Of a stretch of DNA of 64,000 nucleotides, positions 33,011 through 44,989 are shown piece after piece. Below the pieces are notes generated by a model. It did not search any database, was not told the origin of the DNA, and saw only the letters and a list, made by a program, of their open reading frames with translations. The stretch is from Gnetum montanum (Eukaryota > Streptophyta > Gnetopsida > Gnetales > Gnetaceae): the NCBI GenBank assembly GCA_015680685.1, contig MNCI01022125.1, positions 534,219 to 598,218 of the forward strand. The letters run 5' to 3'. A program made the translations under genes and the position numbers. Each line of letters opens with the position of its first letter. The stretch's first letter is position 1.

Positions 33011-33420
33011 ACATGTCAAGAAGGTACATATAGCCGCATCGTTTATGACTCTTGTTTTGGAAACTCCAAGTTATCGAAGGTAGCTTTATTTATCTTATGA
33101 CTTATTAGTATCACTTTCTTCAATATACAATAATGAAGTGTTAACTTGGTGTTAAGACTCTTGATTTGAAAACTCTAAATTTTGGATTCAATGCTAATAG
33201 GTAACACTAAATTATAATATTTTATTAAGTTTTATGTTGGCTATAAATCTAGGTGGTACCCCCCTACAATCTCATGTTGAAGTTTAATATAATTAAATAG
33301 TTTTTGATACCCCCCTACCATTGTGTATTGGCTAAATCCTCAAAGTATATATTATTAAATAGGGCAATGTTTTGTTTTGTTTTCCTTTCCAAATAATTAC
33401 TTGCGCATCAAATCCTTTGC
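33011..33420. other. AT-rich spacer with further SINE-like fragments
   Basis: Contains phrases such as 'gtgttaacttggtgttaagactcttgatttg' (33138-33168) that resemble a decayed tRNA-derived head, and two short 'taccccccta' tracts. No ORF is seen. Confidence 0.3.
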
Positions 33421-34689
33421 AGGTTGCACCCATAAGAAAAGGTCAAAGGTTGCGAACATGATGGTAGATAAGCGTGAAGTTGAGATTGTTGGGACAGAAA
33501 TTTAAAACTAAACTAAAACAACAGCGTGTAGTTACAGAAAACCAAACATTAAAACAAGTAAAAAACTCAATGACCTGAAGATGCACCTCAAAACACGACA
33601 GGCAAAGTGCACAAGATGCATACGTTGTGCGAGAATAGCGGGAGCAGTTGCAGTTAATTCTCAACTTCCGCTAAGTCGGCGTTACTCGCCCAGCTTAATC
33701 AATAATCGTTTTTCATGTATGCTTCGTTGCAACTCCACGTCCAAGCCAGTACTCCTTGTTTGAATGCTCGATAGTCAAGTCCAGTGTACTGACAAACAGG
33801 AAGAAGAAGAAGAAGAAGAAAAACTCAATTTTTGCTCGACGAAAATCCAGAACAGACCAAACCAGCACGGCACGCCAACGCTAAATCAGATGAACCAGTT
33901 TCCCTAATCCGCTAAGCCACCACCAAATTAAGAACATCGGTATCACCCACAGCTCAGCATCCATTCAAGAATGACAAACCTCAATCCTAAACAAAAGCAG
34001 GAACAAAAACAGGCATGTGCAATTCGGCATCCAAATCTGAACAAAACTCACACTTCAACCTCAGCTTAATGCAGGAAGATGAGAGAGGCCAGTCAGACAG
34101 ACAACTTCTGATTTTTGTTTTGTTTTTTCTTGACAATTGCCAAGTCCAAACTGAATCTTCCTTCCCGGTCTCTGTTTTTCTGGGACCGACCCACCGACCG
34201 ACCGATTCCACCAGGATATGTTCAGATCAAACTAAGTCCGAGATTCCAAGTTGGACGGCAGCCATTGGCTTGGCCCGAGTCAGCACTCACACACACATGA
34301 TGCAGCCGTGAATTCTATGATCAGAGCCTGGGTTTTGCTTCATGCCGTTGCCGTTTCGCTTGTTCTCTCGTTTCGTGGAGAAAACGGCAAACAACTTATT
34401 TCTGGACTACGCGTAAAAATCATTCTAAATAAGACTGCGCATTGCGTTTTGAATGCAATTGCTGTCGCTGTTGCACTTACATTGCACGACCGAGGCCATT
34501 GGTGACTTGGTATGGGTCAATCAAACGACTGACCTGAAACGAAACGATACGATTCCAATTCCCACGACGGCAGGACTTCTGCAGAAGCAGGTTCAAATTC
34601 CCAAACGTCGACCCGAAATTGTTGGCCGTTTACTTGCGTCCTGATACGTGTCAAGTGCCAAGATTCTGCCCCCATAAGCAAGATTGATG
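33421..34689. other. CpG-richer, non-repetitive upstream region of the host gene
   Basis: From about 33430 the composition shifts: CpG dinucleotides become frequent and no similarity to the surrounding repeats is seen. It holds a GAA microsatellite (33800-33822) and a short ACCG repeat (34184-34206). Short ORFs occur on both strands but none looks like a gene. This is probably distal promoter and unmethylated gene-flank DNA; an unrecognised short non-coding transcript cannot be excluded. Confidence 0.5.
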
Positions 34690-34745
34690 TATTGATATAT
34701 TGGTTTCATTCAATTCTCGCAAAACTCTGTCTCTGCGTGTCTCAA
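34690..34745 (+). promoter_or_regulatory. Candidate core promoter of the glycosyltransferase gene
   Basis: A weak TATA-like GATATAT at 34694-34700 lies about 170 bases before the start codon, followed by a C/T-rich stretch ('tttcattcaattctc', 'ctctgtctctgcgtgtctc') of the kind often seen near plant transcription starts. There is no direct evidence of the start site. Confidence 0.25.
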
Positions 34746-34825
34746 TCCAGCAGAAGAAGTAAAGATAGAATAAGCGCGCGCGATTCCCGAAGCGAAGGCG
34801 GGTCGGGGGGAGTCTGCTGGCTCTT

Positions 34826-35029
34826 ATGCAAAGGCCAGAATTGCAAGCGAAATTGAAGAAGAGCCATCATGGTTGCCGCGCGGCTGCCATTGTTGTTGCA
34901 GACCAAGGACGTGATAAGAAGAAATCCGAGCAAGCGCAACAGATTCGCATGTGCCGCAAGTTTCCTATTCTCCCTGGGCGCGCTGCTGATTCTTCTGGTG
35001 CTGCCGCCGTCACTGCTATCTCCGAGTAG
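34826..35029 (+). other. Upstream ORF overlapping the main start
   Basis: An ATG at 34826 in a different frame opens 67 codons and ends inside exon 1. If the transcript begins upstream of it, it could lower translation of the main ORF. Its context (cttATGc) is weak, while the main ATG context (atcATGg) is better, so scanning ribosomes may pass it. It could also be a chance ATG. Confidence 0.3.
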
Positions 35030-37009
35030 TTGCAGCGAAAGAAGAACGCTCTCAAGAACCGCAGGCGGCGTTTGGAGTTCCCCTGCGTTTCCATGGGAGC
35101 CGACCCCGAGCTCGAAACGGCCTCTGCAAATAATACCGAGGAAAGGCTTGTGCGCCAAGCATGTTCTGTTTCTTGTACGAACTTCTGCGGGATTATGGCC
35201 GTCGAGAAGGCAAATCATGCGTGTCTGGTTCAGGCCCCGTTCCATGCGTGCCATGGTCTTCATTAATGGCCGCTCCCTGCGCGCCGATTTCGATATTTTC
35301 GACGACGACATTTCGGAAGCGGCAGCGGAGGAGCAGCAAAGGTTTCAGGATCGGTTCCAATTCGCCAGAATGCTAAGCGACGCTTTCGCTGCCCGGCCTG
35401 CGGATGCGCGCTGGTTCGTTTTGTGCGAGGATGACACGGTTTTCTCCGTGGAGAATTTGCTGTCGATTTTGGACAAGTATGATCCTAACCAGATGCTGTA
35501 CATTGGTTCCAAGTCTGACAGTCACATCCAGAATCATAATAACGATCATGCAATGGCTTATGGTGGTGCTGGCATTGCTCTGAGCTATGCCCTCGTGCAT
35601 ACTCTGTCGTCCATGCTTGATGGCTGCGTCGTTAGATATCCCAGGATTGGCCGCCCTGATCAGCTTCTCCGTTCCTGCATTTCTGAGCTCGGCGTGCCGA
35701 TGATTTCCGAGCCCGGATTTCATCAGGTCAGTCTCTTTGGATTTGTCTTCCTCCAATTTGTGCGTTTATGAAACTTAATGTGAATTTATAAGATTGAAAG
35801 ACATAAGAAACCGCAGACAGAAGAAGAAAAACCTTGCAATCCGTTTCAATTTTGGAACTCGTACCATGTACGGTATTTTGTTTTGGTTACATGCGTAATC
35901 GTCATGTTCTTTCTTTCTTTTCTTTTTTGCTTTTCTGGAGTGGGGTACGTTTCTTAAATTCTGACCGTTTGCTTAAAGTTAATATATACTGTGACAAGGA
36001 TGTTGAACTGTTGCGTTTCTTGTTTTCCGATCCATTTGCCTCTAACAAAACCCGAGTAAAATTTGCTATCTGTTTGCATGTATTCCTTTCTTCCTTTAAG
36101 ATGTCATGATCTAGCAAATTGTTTGTTGGGTTTAAATGTATAGCTGCGTTAATTCTGTGGGATGCTTAATATTAAAAGGTCTTTCTAGACATTACTGATC
36201 TTGGAGATGCCAGAGAGTTAACTGAAATATTTGCATGCAGTTGGACATCCGGGGAAATGCACTAGGGCTCTTAGCAGCACATCCATTGACACCGTTTGTG
36301 TCTATGCATCACTGGGACCAAATCAAACCATTGCATCCTAATCGCACGTTTTCTGAAAGCCTTCACTTTTTCATGTCAGCCATGGATGTTGAGCCCGCGA
36401 GTTTCCTGCAACAAGTTATCTGCTATGATCATGCTGCCAATTTCTCAATTTCGGTATCTCTTGGATACGTTGTTCAAATATTTCCAAGTATCATATATCC
36501 AAAGGACCTTCAGGATCCTGTGGTCACTTTTCGTGCATTGAATTGGGGTGACCATGTAGGAGAGTTCTCCATGGATTCAAGACCATTTCCTTCATCAGTA
36601 TGCGAAAGACCTTTTCTATATTTCTGGAAAGAAAGCCACTTTGAGGAAAAGAGAAATAAAATTGTGAGTGTGTACGAAAGGCATGGAATTCATGAAGATG
36701 CCATAGAAATGAGCCATTGTAATTCCTCAAGGTCTCAGAAAATTATGCAGCGCATACGCGTTGAACATCAGCCTTATCAGCGTCAATGGCATCTGGTGAG
36801 CTACGTGTGCTTTGTTATATTTGGAAGAGATAGAAACTGCTTTTTATTTTTTATTAAGATCTGAGATTTATTTAGCGGCTGAGTACATACTTGTTATTTT
36901 TCATATCCAGGCACCAAGAAGACAATGCTGTAGATGTGAAGGATTGAATGAGGGCCTCCTCACAGTTTCTGTAAATTCATGTCAAAAGGGGCAAAGAATT
37001 TTCAGATAA
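34869..37009 (+). CDS. GT31-like (DUF604, Fringe-related) glycosyltransferase, 3 exons
   Basis: Exons 34869-35726, 36241-36795 and 36911-37009. Both introns are phase 0 with GT...AG ends and give a 503-aa protein, normal for plant DUF604 proteins. A short basic N-terminus and a hydrophobic span at about residues 27-50 make it a probable type II Golgi membrane protein. The lumenal part has the family blocks: Trp-Phe-Arg-Pro-Arg-Ser-Met-Arg, Arg-Trp-Phe-Val-Leu-Cys-Glu-Asp-Asp-Thr-Val-Phe (metal-binding loop), Met-Ala-Tyr-Gly-Gly-Ala-Gly, Glu-Leu-Gly-Val-Pro, Glu-Pro-Gly-Phe-His-Gln, Gly-Leu-Leu-Ala-Ala-His-Pro, Val-Ser-Met-His-His-Trp and the C-terminal Ala-Pro-Arg-Arg-Gln-Cys-Cys. The usual Asp-Asp-Asp is Glu-Asp-Asp here. 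Possible N-glycosylation sites include Asn-Arg-Thr and Asn-Phe-Ser in exon 2. The acceptor and sugar are unknown. The reading frame is intact, so this is likely a working gene. Confidence 0.93.
35727..36240 (+). other. Intron 1 of the glycosyltransferase gene
   Basis: 514 bases, with donor CAG/gtcagt and acceptor ttgcatgcag/TTGG. T-rich in its second half. The join restores the conserved Gly-Phe-His-Gln-Leu-Asp block. Confidence 0.9.
36796..36910 (+). other. Intron 2 of the glycosyltransferase gene
   Basis: 115 bases, with donor CTG/gtgagc and acceptor catatccag/GCA. The join gives Trp-His-Leu-Ala-Pro-Arg-Arg, a conserved C-terminal block of DUF604 proteins. Confidence 0.9.
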
Positions 37010-39500
37010 TGTACACGAAACTATGTTTTGGGATGATTTCTGTATGTATCAATATCCGGGTTCTGTTGTAAGTGTAGTCTGTTATCCTCCTCCTTTTATA
37101 TTGATTCCTGAGGACCCTGCAGAAGCAGGTAAATTCTTTTTAACAATGCTCAATTCATTTTAGATCAATCAAGATAGGTAGGTTGGTTAAGATTTTGGTT
37201 TGAACTCCCCAACATTTCTTGATCCAAGCTTGACAACTGAAAGATGACAGTACCGCTGGGAGGAAGCAGTTGTAACCTTGCTCAAGCAATTTTGAGTTAT
37301 AGCTGCTTGTGCCTGCTCATGATGATGCCCCTGTAAAATAACATTTTCCAAGGTATTATTTTTTGTCACATGTAAAGTATCAAATTTTGTATTCTTTTAA
37401 GTGACATTATTCAAGAGAAGATGTTTGTAACTATTTTTTCTATAGTGATTGTGACAACAACTCATAAAAGCTTTTTATTTTAAAATATGTATTATATAAA
37501 ATAATGAACAGATAGCCTACACTATACTTGTAGGATTTGCCATTAACAGCGAATGACATGTTTGGTGCACATACACTAATTTTAAGTCATAATATAACAT
37601 AAATCCTTGTGTGCTCACTGTATTCTGGTGCTATATTGACAGTTGTCATGTCTCACAGATATACTTGATGGTAAACTCCTTTACTTGCTAATGGTATCTA
37701 GAAACCCTGGCTTTCCTTGCTAATGGTATCTAGGGTATTAATAAGACTATTGTGGAACTGATATCATATGCCTTTGTCATTTAACATGGAATTTGTCTTG
37801 GAAAAACCTGTACTTCGATTCCCACTGATATTTTATCACACTTAGTATACATGATGTTCTTTACATATACAACTATTGAAGATCGCGTCCATGCAATGTG
37901 CATTTTGTAAGTTATTTTGGGTAATTAACCGTGTTATATAGTTGCATATTCATTTGAAAGATAGATTTGACTGGTGGGTGGTTGGATGCTGGTTCATGCT
38001 GTCCCACTTGAAAGGCAGCTATGACTGGTGGGAGGATATGCTTTTCTTATAAGACGTGGGAAATGAGATGGAGCAGAACTGAAGTATCACCATTGAATCA
38101 CGGAAGATTATAAGTAATTTTTTAAATGGCTACTCATTTGCAAAGTTAATATGAAATGCTAGATTTATAGTGTGTTCAAGAATGTTTGTTATTTGTTCTG
38201 CTTCTGCCTAAAGTCTCTGAAGGAAGAACCACCGATGGTATGACCCTCAATTTCATATCATGGATGACAAACCAACAAATTGCCTATTGAACAACTACCC
38301 CATTCACTTATTGCTAGTTCTGGGTGCTGATGGATCAGTAGCCTAAGACAACTGCAGTTATATATTTACTGTATTGATGTAGATACAAGGCTAGTGGTTA
38401 ACTATTGTTGCTGGATGTGTCCTTTGTGATATCTCCTTAAGACTGACAAGTTTGAAAATTAGTTTCATCTTGGTAGGCTAGTATGGTTCTTAAATCTTAA
38501 TCCACAGAAGAATTTGAAGCACTGGAGAATTTCTAGTAATAGCAAGACAAAATATTTAACTGAAAATTGGAATATTACTTCGTTTTTTTTTTAAAGAAAG
38601 AAATGTGTGAGCAAATTATCTGCATGGGATATGGTTGAAAATAATTCCCTAGAGCATTCAAGGCATTGATGTTGTTTTGCAAACTGAGAGCCAGTACAGG
38701 TCCCGGTCATGCACAACTTCAATATGAGATCTGTAAGAATTGATGGAATTGGGTTGCTTTGAATGCAACTTTGAAATGTGTTTGGTTGTTCTTTGTTATT
38801 CGTTTTCAGCAAGTCAACTGTTAGGTACCTTTGAGCAAACGTCCTACACTGCCAGATTTTTCAATCGTTATTCTCATGAAATGCAAGGTTCACAATATTA
38901 ACTATTAAATGAGTTTTAAGATATAGCAGTAGATCTAATGATTTTACAAATAGTTTAAGGGTTAAAAGAAATTCATGAGGTGAGGGGTAAGTTTACTTAG
39001 CCTTACACATCTGTAACTGAATGGTATATGAAAACATGCAAATTGTGCTCCAAAACTAGATATAAAAGGACTCACGTTATGAAACTAAAATTGTGCTGAG
39101 CATAAAAATTCAATTTATAAGATGAGCAATGCAATAATCTTCCTAGAAGGGATAGAGTCAAGGTAAAACTTGAAATCAGGAATTGTTTTGGGGTTTAGTT
39201 CGAGTGATTTTATGGCAGAAAGTTTTCGTATACGTTCAAAAGCACCCATTAAATCTAAGCTTACTAGTCACTCAAAACACTTCGTTGGCTTATTTGAGTG
39301 CTCACAACTAGTTGGATTAAGGATAATAAGAAAATATCATCACAAGCCTTCTAACTAAATCAATCTAAATCGTCCAATGCGTTTCTTTCTGCAATAATGA
39401 AGATGAATAGTGCACATGAATGCAGTATCCCATGAGCAGTCGTTTCTTGACAAGATTTCAAAATGCATGACAACTGTAGTTTACGGATATTTTGTTTTCT

Positions 39501-39629
39501 AGATTAATTTAGAAACACATTCCCACAGTTACTGAATCCACGTTAATATTTGTCCACTAAAACCAGATTAATTTAGAAACACATTCCCTCTGTTACTAAA
39601 TCCATTTTAATATTTGTCCACTAAAACCT
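39501..39629 (+). repeat. 64-bp tandem duplication
   Basis: Units 39501-39564 and 39565-39629 both begin 'agattaatttagaaacacat' and end 'tccactaaaacc', with about six differences. Confidence 0.9.
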
Positions 39630-42084
39630 GGATGTGTGTGACGATGTATAATTAGAAGGTAACATTAAAGTACCCTGAATACGCAGCGCTTACAACCTAC
39701 AACCTGGTAAAATTGAAAGTTATATTAAATTTTTTTTTAAAACACCTAAGAATTACAAGCGAAAAAACATAAGATTTTCAGGTACAATTTGGTCAGACTT
39801 ATAATAGCTACGGCATCAACTTGCAATAAATTTTTTGGACTGCTTTATCTTTTCATTGACCGGGGTGGCCCTAAATGCTAATAAATTTTATTAAACTTAA
39901 TGCTAACAATTGGAATCCACTAGCATAAGATGATGCAAATTTGTGGCTAATGTTTGGCTAATCAAAATAGTACCTTCATTTTTTTTTATTTTGACCAAAT
40001 CATCGACGTGACAGGTTATGCAATTGCTGTAGTTGTACAAAGAAATTAGATTTTAGGGAAATGATTCAAACATTAAATCAAAAAAATTATGATTATTAAA
40101 AGTAAAATGCAGAAACCAATAATGCAAATTAAAATTGACAATGAAGAAGTTAAGGTAATTTGGCTTATCTAAAGTAATTTAGTTACTAAACAAATAAATA
40201 ATGTGATTAACAATAATAATATGGCAAGTATCATTGTCTTCCTATTCATCAAAGTATTTTTCTATGTTGTCTTATTTTATATGGTTTTTTCTATTAGCAT
40301 TCTTGTTCAATGTAAGAATTGTTTCTCCTCAATGTTTTCTTTGTGGAAGTGAACACTCATTTTTTCATGAACATCCAAAATTTACAAACTTTTAACCAAT
40401 TATCAATGATATCATTCTTGGTGATCAACCTACTTTGTTAACTTTCTCCCTTTCCATTTGGAAGTGTCTTTAGCTGCTTGTTCTCTATTATATTTAAAAG
40501 CTTTGGTGTGCTCTTATTTTCCAGCAAGAAGAGCATAACTATGACATTTATTTAGGAGTTAATATTAGATTCTCAAAGATGTTACATTTCAGTTACAGCT
40601 TCAAGCAAAAAAGCTTCTGGTGAAAATTGAACAATTAATTTGTTTCTTGAAATTTTAATTTCTTTTTGTTTTGCAGACTCAAAGATAGGAAACTTTTAGT
40701 TTCGACTGCTATTTGTTCGTTCTTCTTAATTGAAACTTTCTTTTGTCTTGAGAGAGAGTTCTCTTTTTTACAAGAAATCTTTTAGTAAGAAGTAAAACCT
40801 TCTGAGAAAATTTTTGAACAAGGGAAAAACCTGATCCTCTTCTTGCCTCAAAGAGGGGGTTCTTCAAGATTGGTTATAAGGATATAAACCTGAAAAGGCC
40901 TCCCAAAACTGTTGGGCTTTTTTAAAGACTATTCATTGATCTGATGTAGGATGGGTGAAATGACAAGAAGCTAGTGGTATACTTTGTGATTTGTGATAAA
41001 AGAATTCTCATTAGATTGAAAGGAAAGCTTTGCAAAACTGTTAGTAGACTTCGAATTTTCTATTATGTAAAATGTTGGCCAATCAAAAAGCATCAGATTT
41101 AATAAATACATTTGACAGAGATAATAAGACTAAGTTACGTTAAGTTGAATATTGGGTATCACTCCGAAAGAAAGAACCAAGAATCCTCTTATTAATGAAA
41201 ATTTTGGGTTAACACCCATACATGAAAGGATTAAGGGAAGTTGACGTGGATAGTTTCTTTATGCTCCTGTTAGAAGCAGAGAGAAAACAATAAAGAGATA
41301 ACCTGAAAGATGCCAATGTTAATTTGCGTCATAAACAAATGTAAATGATGAAGCTTTCTTCATTTTTATTTGAAGATGATAGAAATTTATGCAATAAGCT
41401 AGGTTGCGAAGTAAAGTTCGGATAATGATGATCCAGATTCTGATATCCACATAAAATTATTTCACGGTTTTTGCTATATGCTGGCAATCAAATTTTTGAA
41501 ACTTTAAAGCTTGAAACCATGGAAGGCGGAAACATAAAGAAATATGATTTTCAGCTGTAACCATACTTAGGAATTGAAATATTCTATGTTAAAAATTAAG
41601 CCATGTAACCATATGAAGTGTCTTAAAACGTAAGATAGGATAACATGACCAGATCACCTCTTTTTTCTGTTTTTTGTTGATTGGGACCGGAGGAATTGTA
41701 TGCAGCACTAAATTTCAAACGTTCAAGTACTTATTAAAAATTCAAAATTTCTTTTTACCAAAAAAGTATTCATATTTTAAACAAATTTTTTATCTGTTTT
41801 CCATTGTCGAAATAATCCATTGTCTCATATCATAATACATTGTCTCCTATCTCTTACCACGAGGAAATTTGGAATAGAATTCCTCCGGCGACGCATTACC
41901 TTGAAATTCAAAATAAACACCGAGCGGCAGAAGGAGTATGGCAGAAAATTTACCAACAAAAATAAAGTATTAAAATTTTTTGGAAAGCCGTCTAATTTTT
42001 CCGTGTTTTGCATTATAAAACGATACTAGATAAACTTGCAATGAGTGATAGTGTTGTTTTGTAGATTTTTATGAGGATTAGAGT

Positions 42085-42200
42085 AAGGATCATCATTTAA
42101 AGCCGTAGTGCTTTACCTTGCTAAGACTCAAACCTATGTCTTTGGCTTGAGAAAGCCGCACCTTAACATCACTCCAAATGATGGTCCCTAAGAGGATTAG
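42085..42200 (-). repeat. SINE-like tRNA-derived head
   Basis: On the minus strand 'tggagtgatgttaaggtgcgg' followed by 'ataggtttgagtctta' resembles the A and B boxes of a tRNA-type promoter, similar in plan to the repeats at 32.6-33.0 kb. A weak call from short motifs only. Confidence 0.3.
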
Positions 42201-44062
42201 GGTGCTTCTATAAATATATTGTTTGCCAAATGACAAAAGAATCTGGCCATGTACTTCTTTGGTAACGGTTAAGAAGATATGGAATTTGTGATTACACTTC
42301 ACATGATTTGATGAGTAATTAGAAATGGATCTAGAAGGAAAATAACCTTTGATCCACTAACAAAGCATGTTTTCCTAAAATATGGAGTCAATGAAAGAAC
42401 AAGCCAAGCCCTACATGGCATCGAAATTCAAGTTTTTGTTGCACAATTATTTGCTTAATTGCATAGAGACCTTGATTGAAAAGCTCACCAAAGAGTTTGT
42501 TGCATCTAAGTTGTTGCCCTTTTTTGCTTTCCAACTACCAAAGATGACAAGAAAGCGGTGACTCTTGCCCTTAGTTATGACTATGAGGGTTGGTTTCCTT
42601 GTAGATTTAACACAGGCTTGAGGTTTTTGAGGCTATCTTCTAAGTGTTTGAGGTTTTGCCATAAAACCATGGTAGGTAATGGTGAAGTCAATGCAATTTG
42701 TGTCAATCACACTGACCTACTACTGTATATGTTTCAAGACATCCTTGACTTCAATAAGGTTGATAAATTAGCAAAATTGCAGTTTCATTGGTCTTATTTG
42801 TCAGAACTATGAAGCAACATGGCATTGATTATTTTTAATCATATCATTGTACAAAACAGGAAGATTGATACCACTTGGAGAGCACTCAATTTGTTATGTA
42901 CATAAGTATGCTTGGAAATAGAAATAAATTAGTTTAAGGTTCTAAAGAATGAAATAAAGTAGCAAATGAGGCTATGCTACCACTCTAATAAACAACATTG
43001 CTCTTTTGCTTTTGTTCCTTTTTTTTTTGGTATATATGTGTTATGTCTTGTGTGGAGTTTATGGTGGTTAAAACCCTTGTAAGAATATGAGATAGCCAAG
43101 CCATTAATAATTTATCTACTACCATATTTGTTGGCTCGGAAGAACAATGCACATGTGAAGAAAAAGAAAAATAGTAGGTGAAGGGAACCATGATAATTCT
43201 TGAAAGGACATGGTTAAACCCTAGGAATGTATTCTTGAAGAGTAGTGTTATGGATTTGATCATACACCATCATGCCCTAGAAAGTATATTCCTAGAATAT
43301 GAAGCTATAGTTAAGTTCTTTAACTCAACCATCAAAAAGGATATTCTAAAGGAGTATATTTATAACTTCATCACTTGCAAGACCTTAACTAAGTACAATG
43401 ATGAGCATCTAGAATCCAAGGTCATGGAAAGGATAACAATGGATTTGCAATAGTTTGTACAACAATTAATTGTCACCTATCTAGATAATGAGACTGAAAT
43501 TGAAATTTTTATTGCATCTATGTAAACTCAAGAGATTTGTTAGACAAATAAACTTGTGCAAAATACATTAGTACAAATAAATCCCAAGTACAATAGATGT
43601 GTCCAATATTCATGTAACTTAAACATGCCTTCTATGTAATTCTTTCGAAGTAGCACTGGTAGCTTAAATGGCTCATGTAAAGACTGATTAGAGATTTGTC
43701 ATTTTCTTTTGAAGAAAACTATTCCACAACATATTAATTATACATGTTGCTTATCTTCTACCACTTAAAACACAATCAACATATTCTATCTTTATGCTAC
43801 TCATTATTCCATCTTCTAGTTTTAACTTGGAGATGATGTGTGTTGTAGTTGATGTGATCAACTCACAACAATCTTGCATGAAACAAGCTAGGTAGTTTGT
43901 GGTCATCAAATAGTCTAAAGAAGACTTCAAATTAAAAGGGGACATGTAGGTTGCAAGTGTGTTAATAGCCTAAGTCATCTTTGTGTAAAACATAGATTGA
44001 GACTTAAAATGAAATGAGTAGATTGAAAACATGGAATAGTAGTTAGAACCAAAATTATGTAG

Positions 44063-44923
44063 TGATGAGCAACAAGGTACCCCTTACACCCAACCATATG
44101 AATCACAAATGTTCACACATGATCCAATCAAATTTTGTGGATGGGACTAGTTGTGGCATCTAGATTGTTATGTCTTGATCATAGTTCAGTGTCTTCTTAC
44201 CTAGACTAGTGGTAGCTTTGTCACATATAGTTTAGTCCAAAGTGAGGCATATGATCATTGATGTTGTTGTGACCTTATGCTACTCTTAATGATAATAGAG
44301 AAATTAATTATTTAATCTAATTAATAATGAAAAGTAAAGTCTAAACTAGCCTATGTTTGATGAGTATTTGTTCCTAACCTTTCATACATGCGTTGGACTT
44401 CATGCAACTACTGCTAGGATCACCAAGTGTACCATTACTGGGCATACCAACTGATAACACTACTAGGTTACCAAGTAATTACACTTAAGCTCTCGCAATT
44501 AGTTGTACTTATTCTACTTAATGATAGAAATAATAAAGATCAATAAATGATAAATATTAACTAAGGAAAATAGTAAGCATTTAAGTAATTAAAAACAATA
44601 ATAAAGCTTAGTGGATACTGCAATGATCAAAGTAATCTTGATCTTTATTGACAAACATGTAACATGTCCAAGTACGTCACACTTGAGTAAGGATGTTGTA
44701 CAATCACTTAACATCACATTGTGGGCATGCATTGGAAATAAACTAACAAAACTTCTCTATGTCTACATCTAAAATCTATTCAAATCTATATATGTAAACT
44801 GTGCACCCAAGTGTGGTATTTATAGGCTAGCATGGAAGGGATGATATCAAATCCCTGATAATAGAGGTTGTGCCTTGATATTGGATATCTGATATTGAAA
44901 CCCTATAAAAACATGACTCATCA
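44063..44923 (-). mobile_element. 3' LTR of A2
   Basis: 861 bp, TGATGAG...CTCATCA. It is adjoined by a polypurine tract read in reverse ('taccctcatgac', 44924-44935) and the conserved 'gaatgaaaactcgttcttcagc'. It matches 51368-52255. Confidence 0.9.
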
Positions 44924-44989
44924 TACCCTCATGACTGAATGAAAACTCGTTCTTCAGCTAAACAAAATGAGGAATAGGTTTTTTACAAA

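Larger units (their letters stand above)
37010..44062. other. Intergenic region downstream of the host gene
   Basis: The 3' untranslated region of the glycosyltransferase probably occupies the first hundred or so bases; no clear AATAAA signal is close to the stop. The rest is AT-rich, apparently low-copy DNA with small tandem repeats (37684-37733, 39501-39629) and a SINE-like head at 42085-42200. Two weak plus-strand coding-like stretches (42558-42812 and 43178-43453) show no recognised motif and are probably decayed repeat DNA. No other gene is supported. Confidence 0.45.

Noticed and set aside
34742-35311. A 189-codon ORF on the minus strand opposite exon 1 of the glycosyltransferase
   Set aside because: It is the shadow of a GC-richer coding exon; it has no recognisable motifs and lies exactly over conserved sense-strand coding sequence.
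36524-36730. Antisense ORF in exon 2 of the glycosyltransferase
   Set aside because: A shadow of the sense coding frame, which is clearly conserved.
41820-42029. A possible small gene with ORFs on both strands near 41.9 kb
   Set aside because: The two ORFs are complementary shadows of each other; neither has a recognised motif or exon structure.
43178-43453. A 91-codon plus-strand ORF that could be part of a gene
   Set aside because: No motif, no splice-site pattern and no homologous copy was found; upstream and downstream frames are closed. It is left as unassigned.
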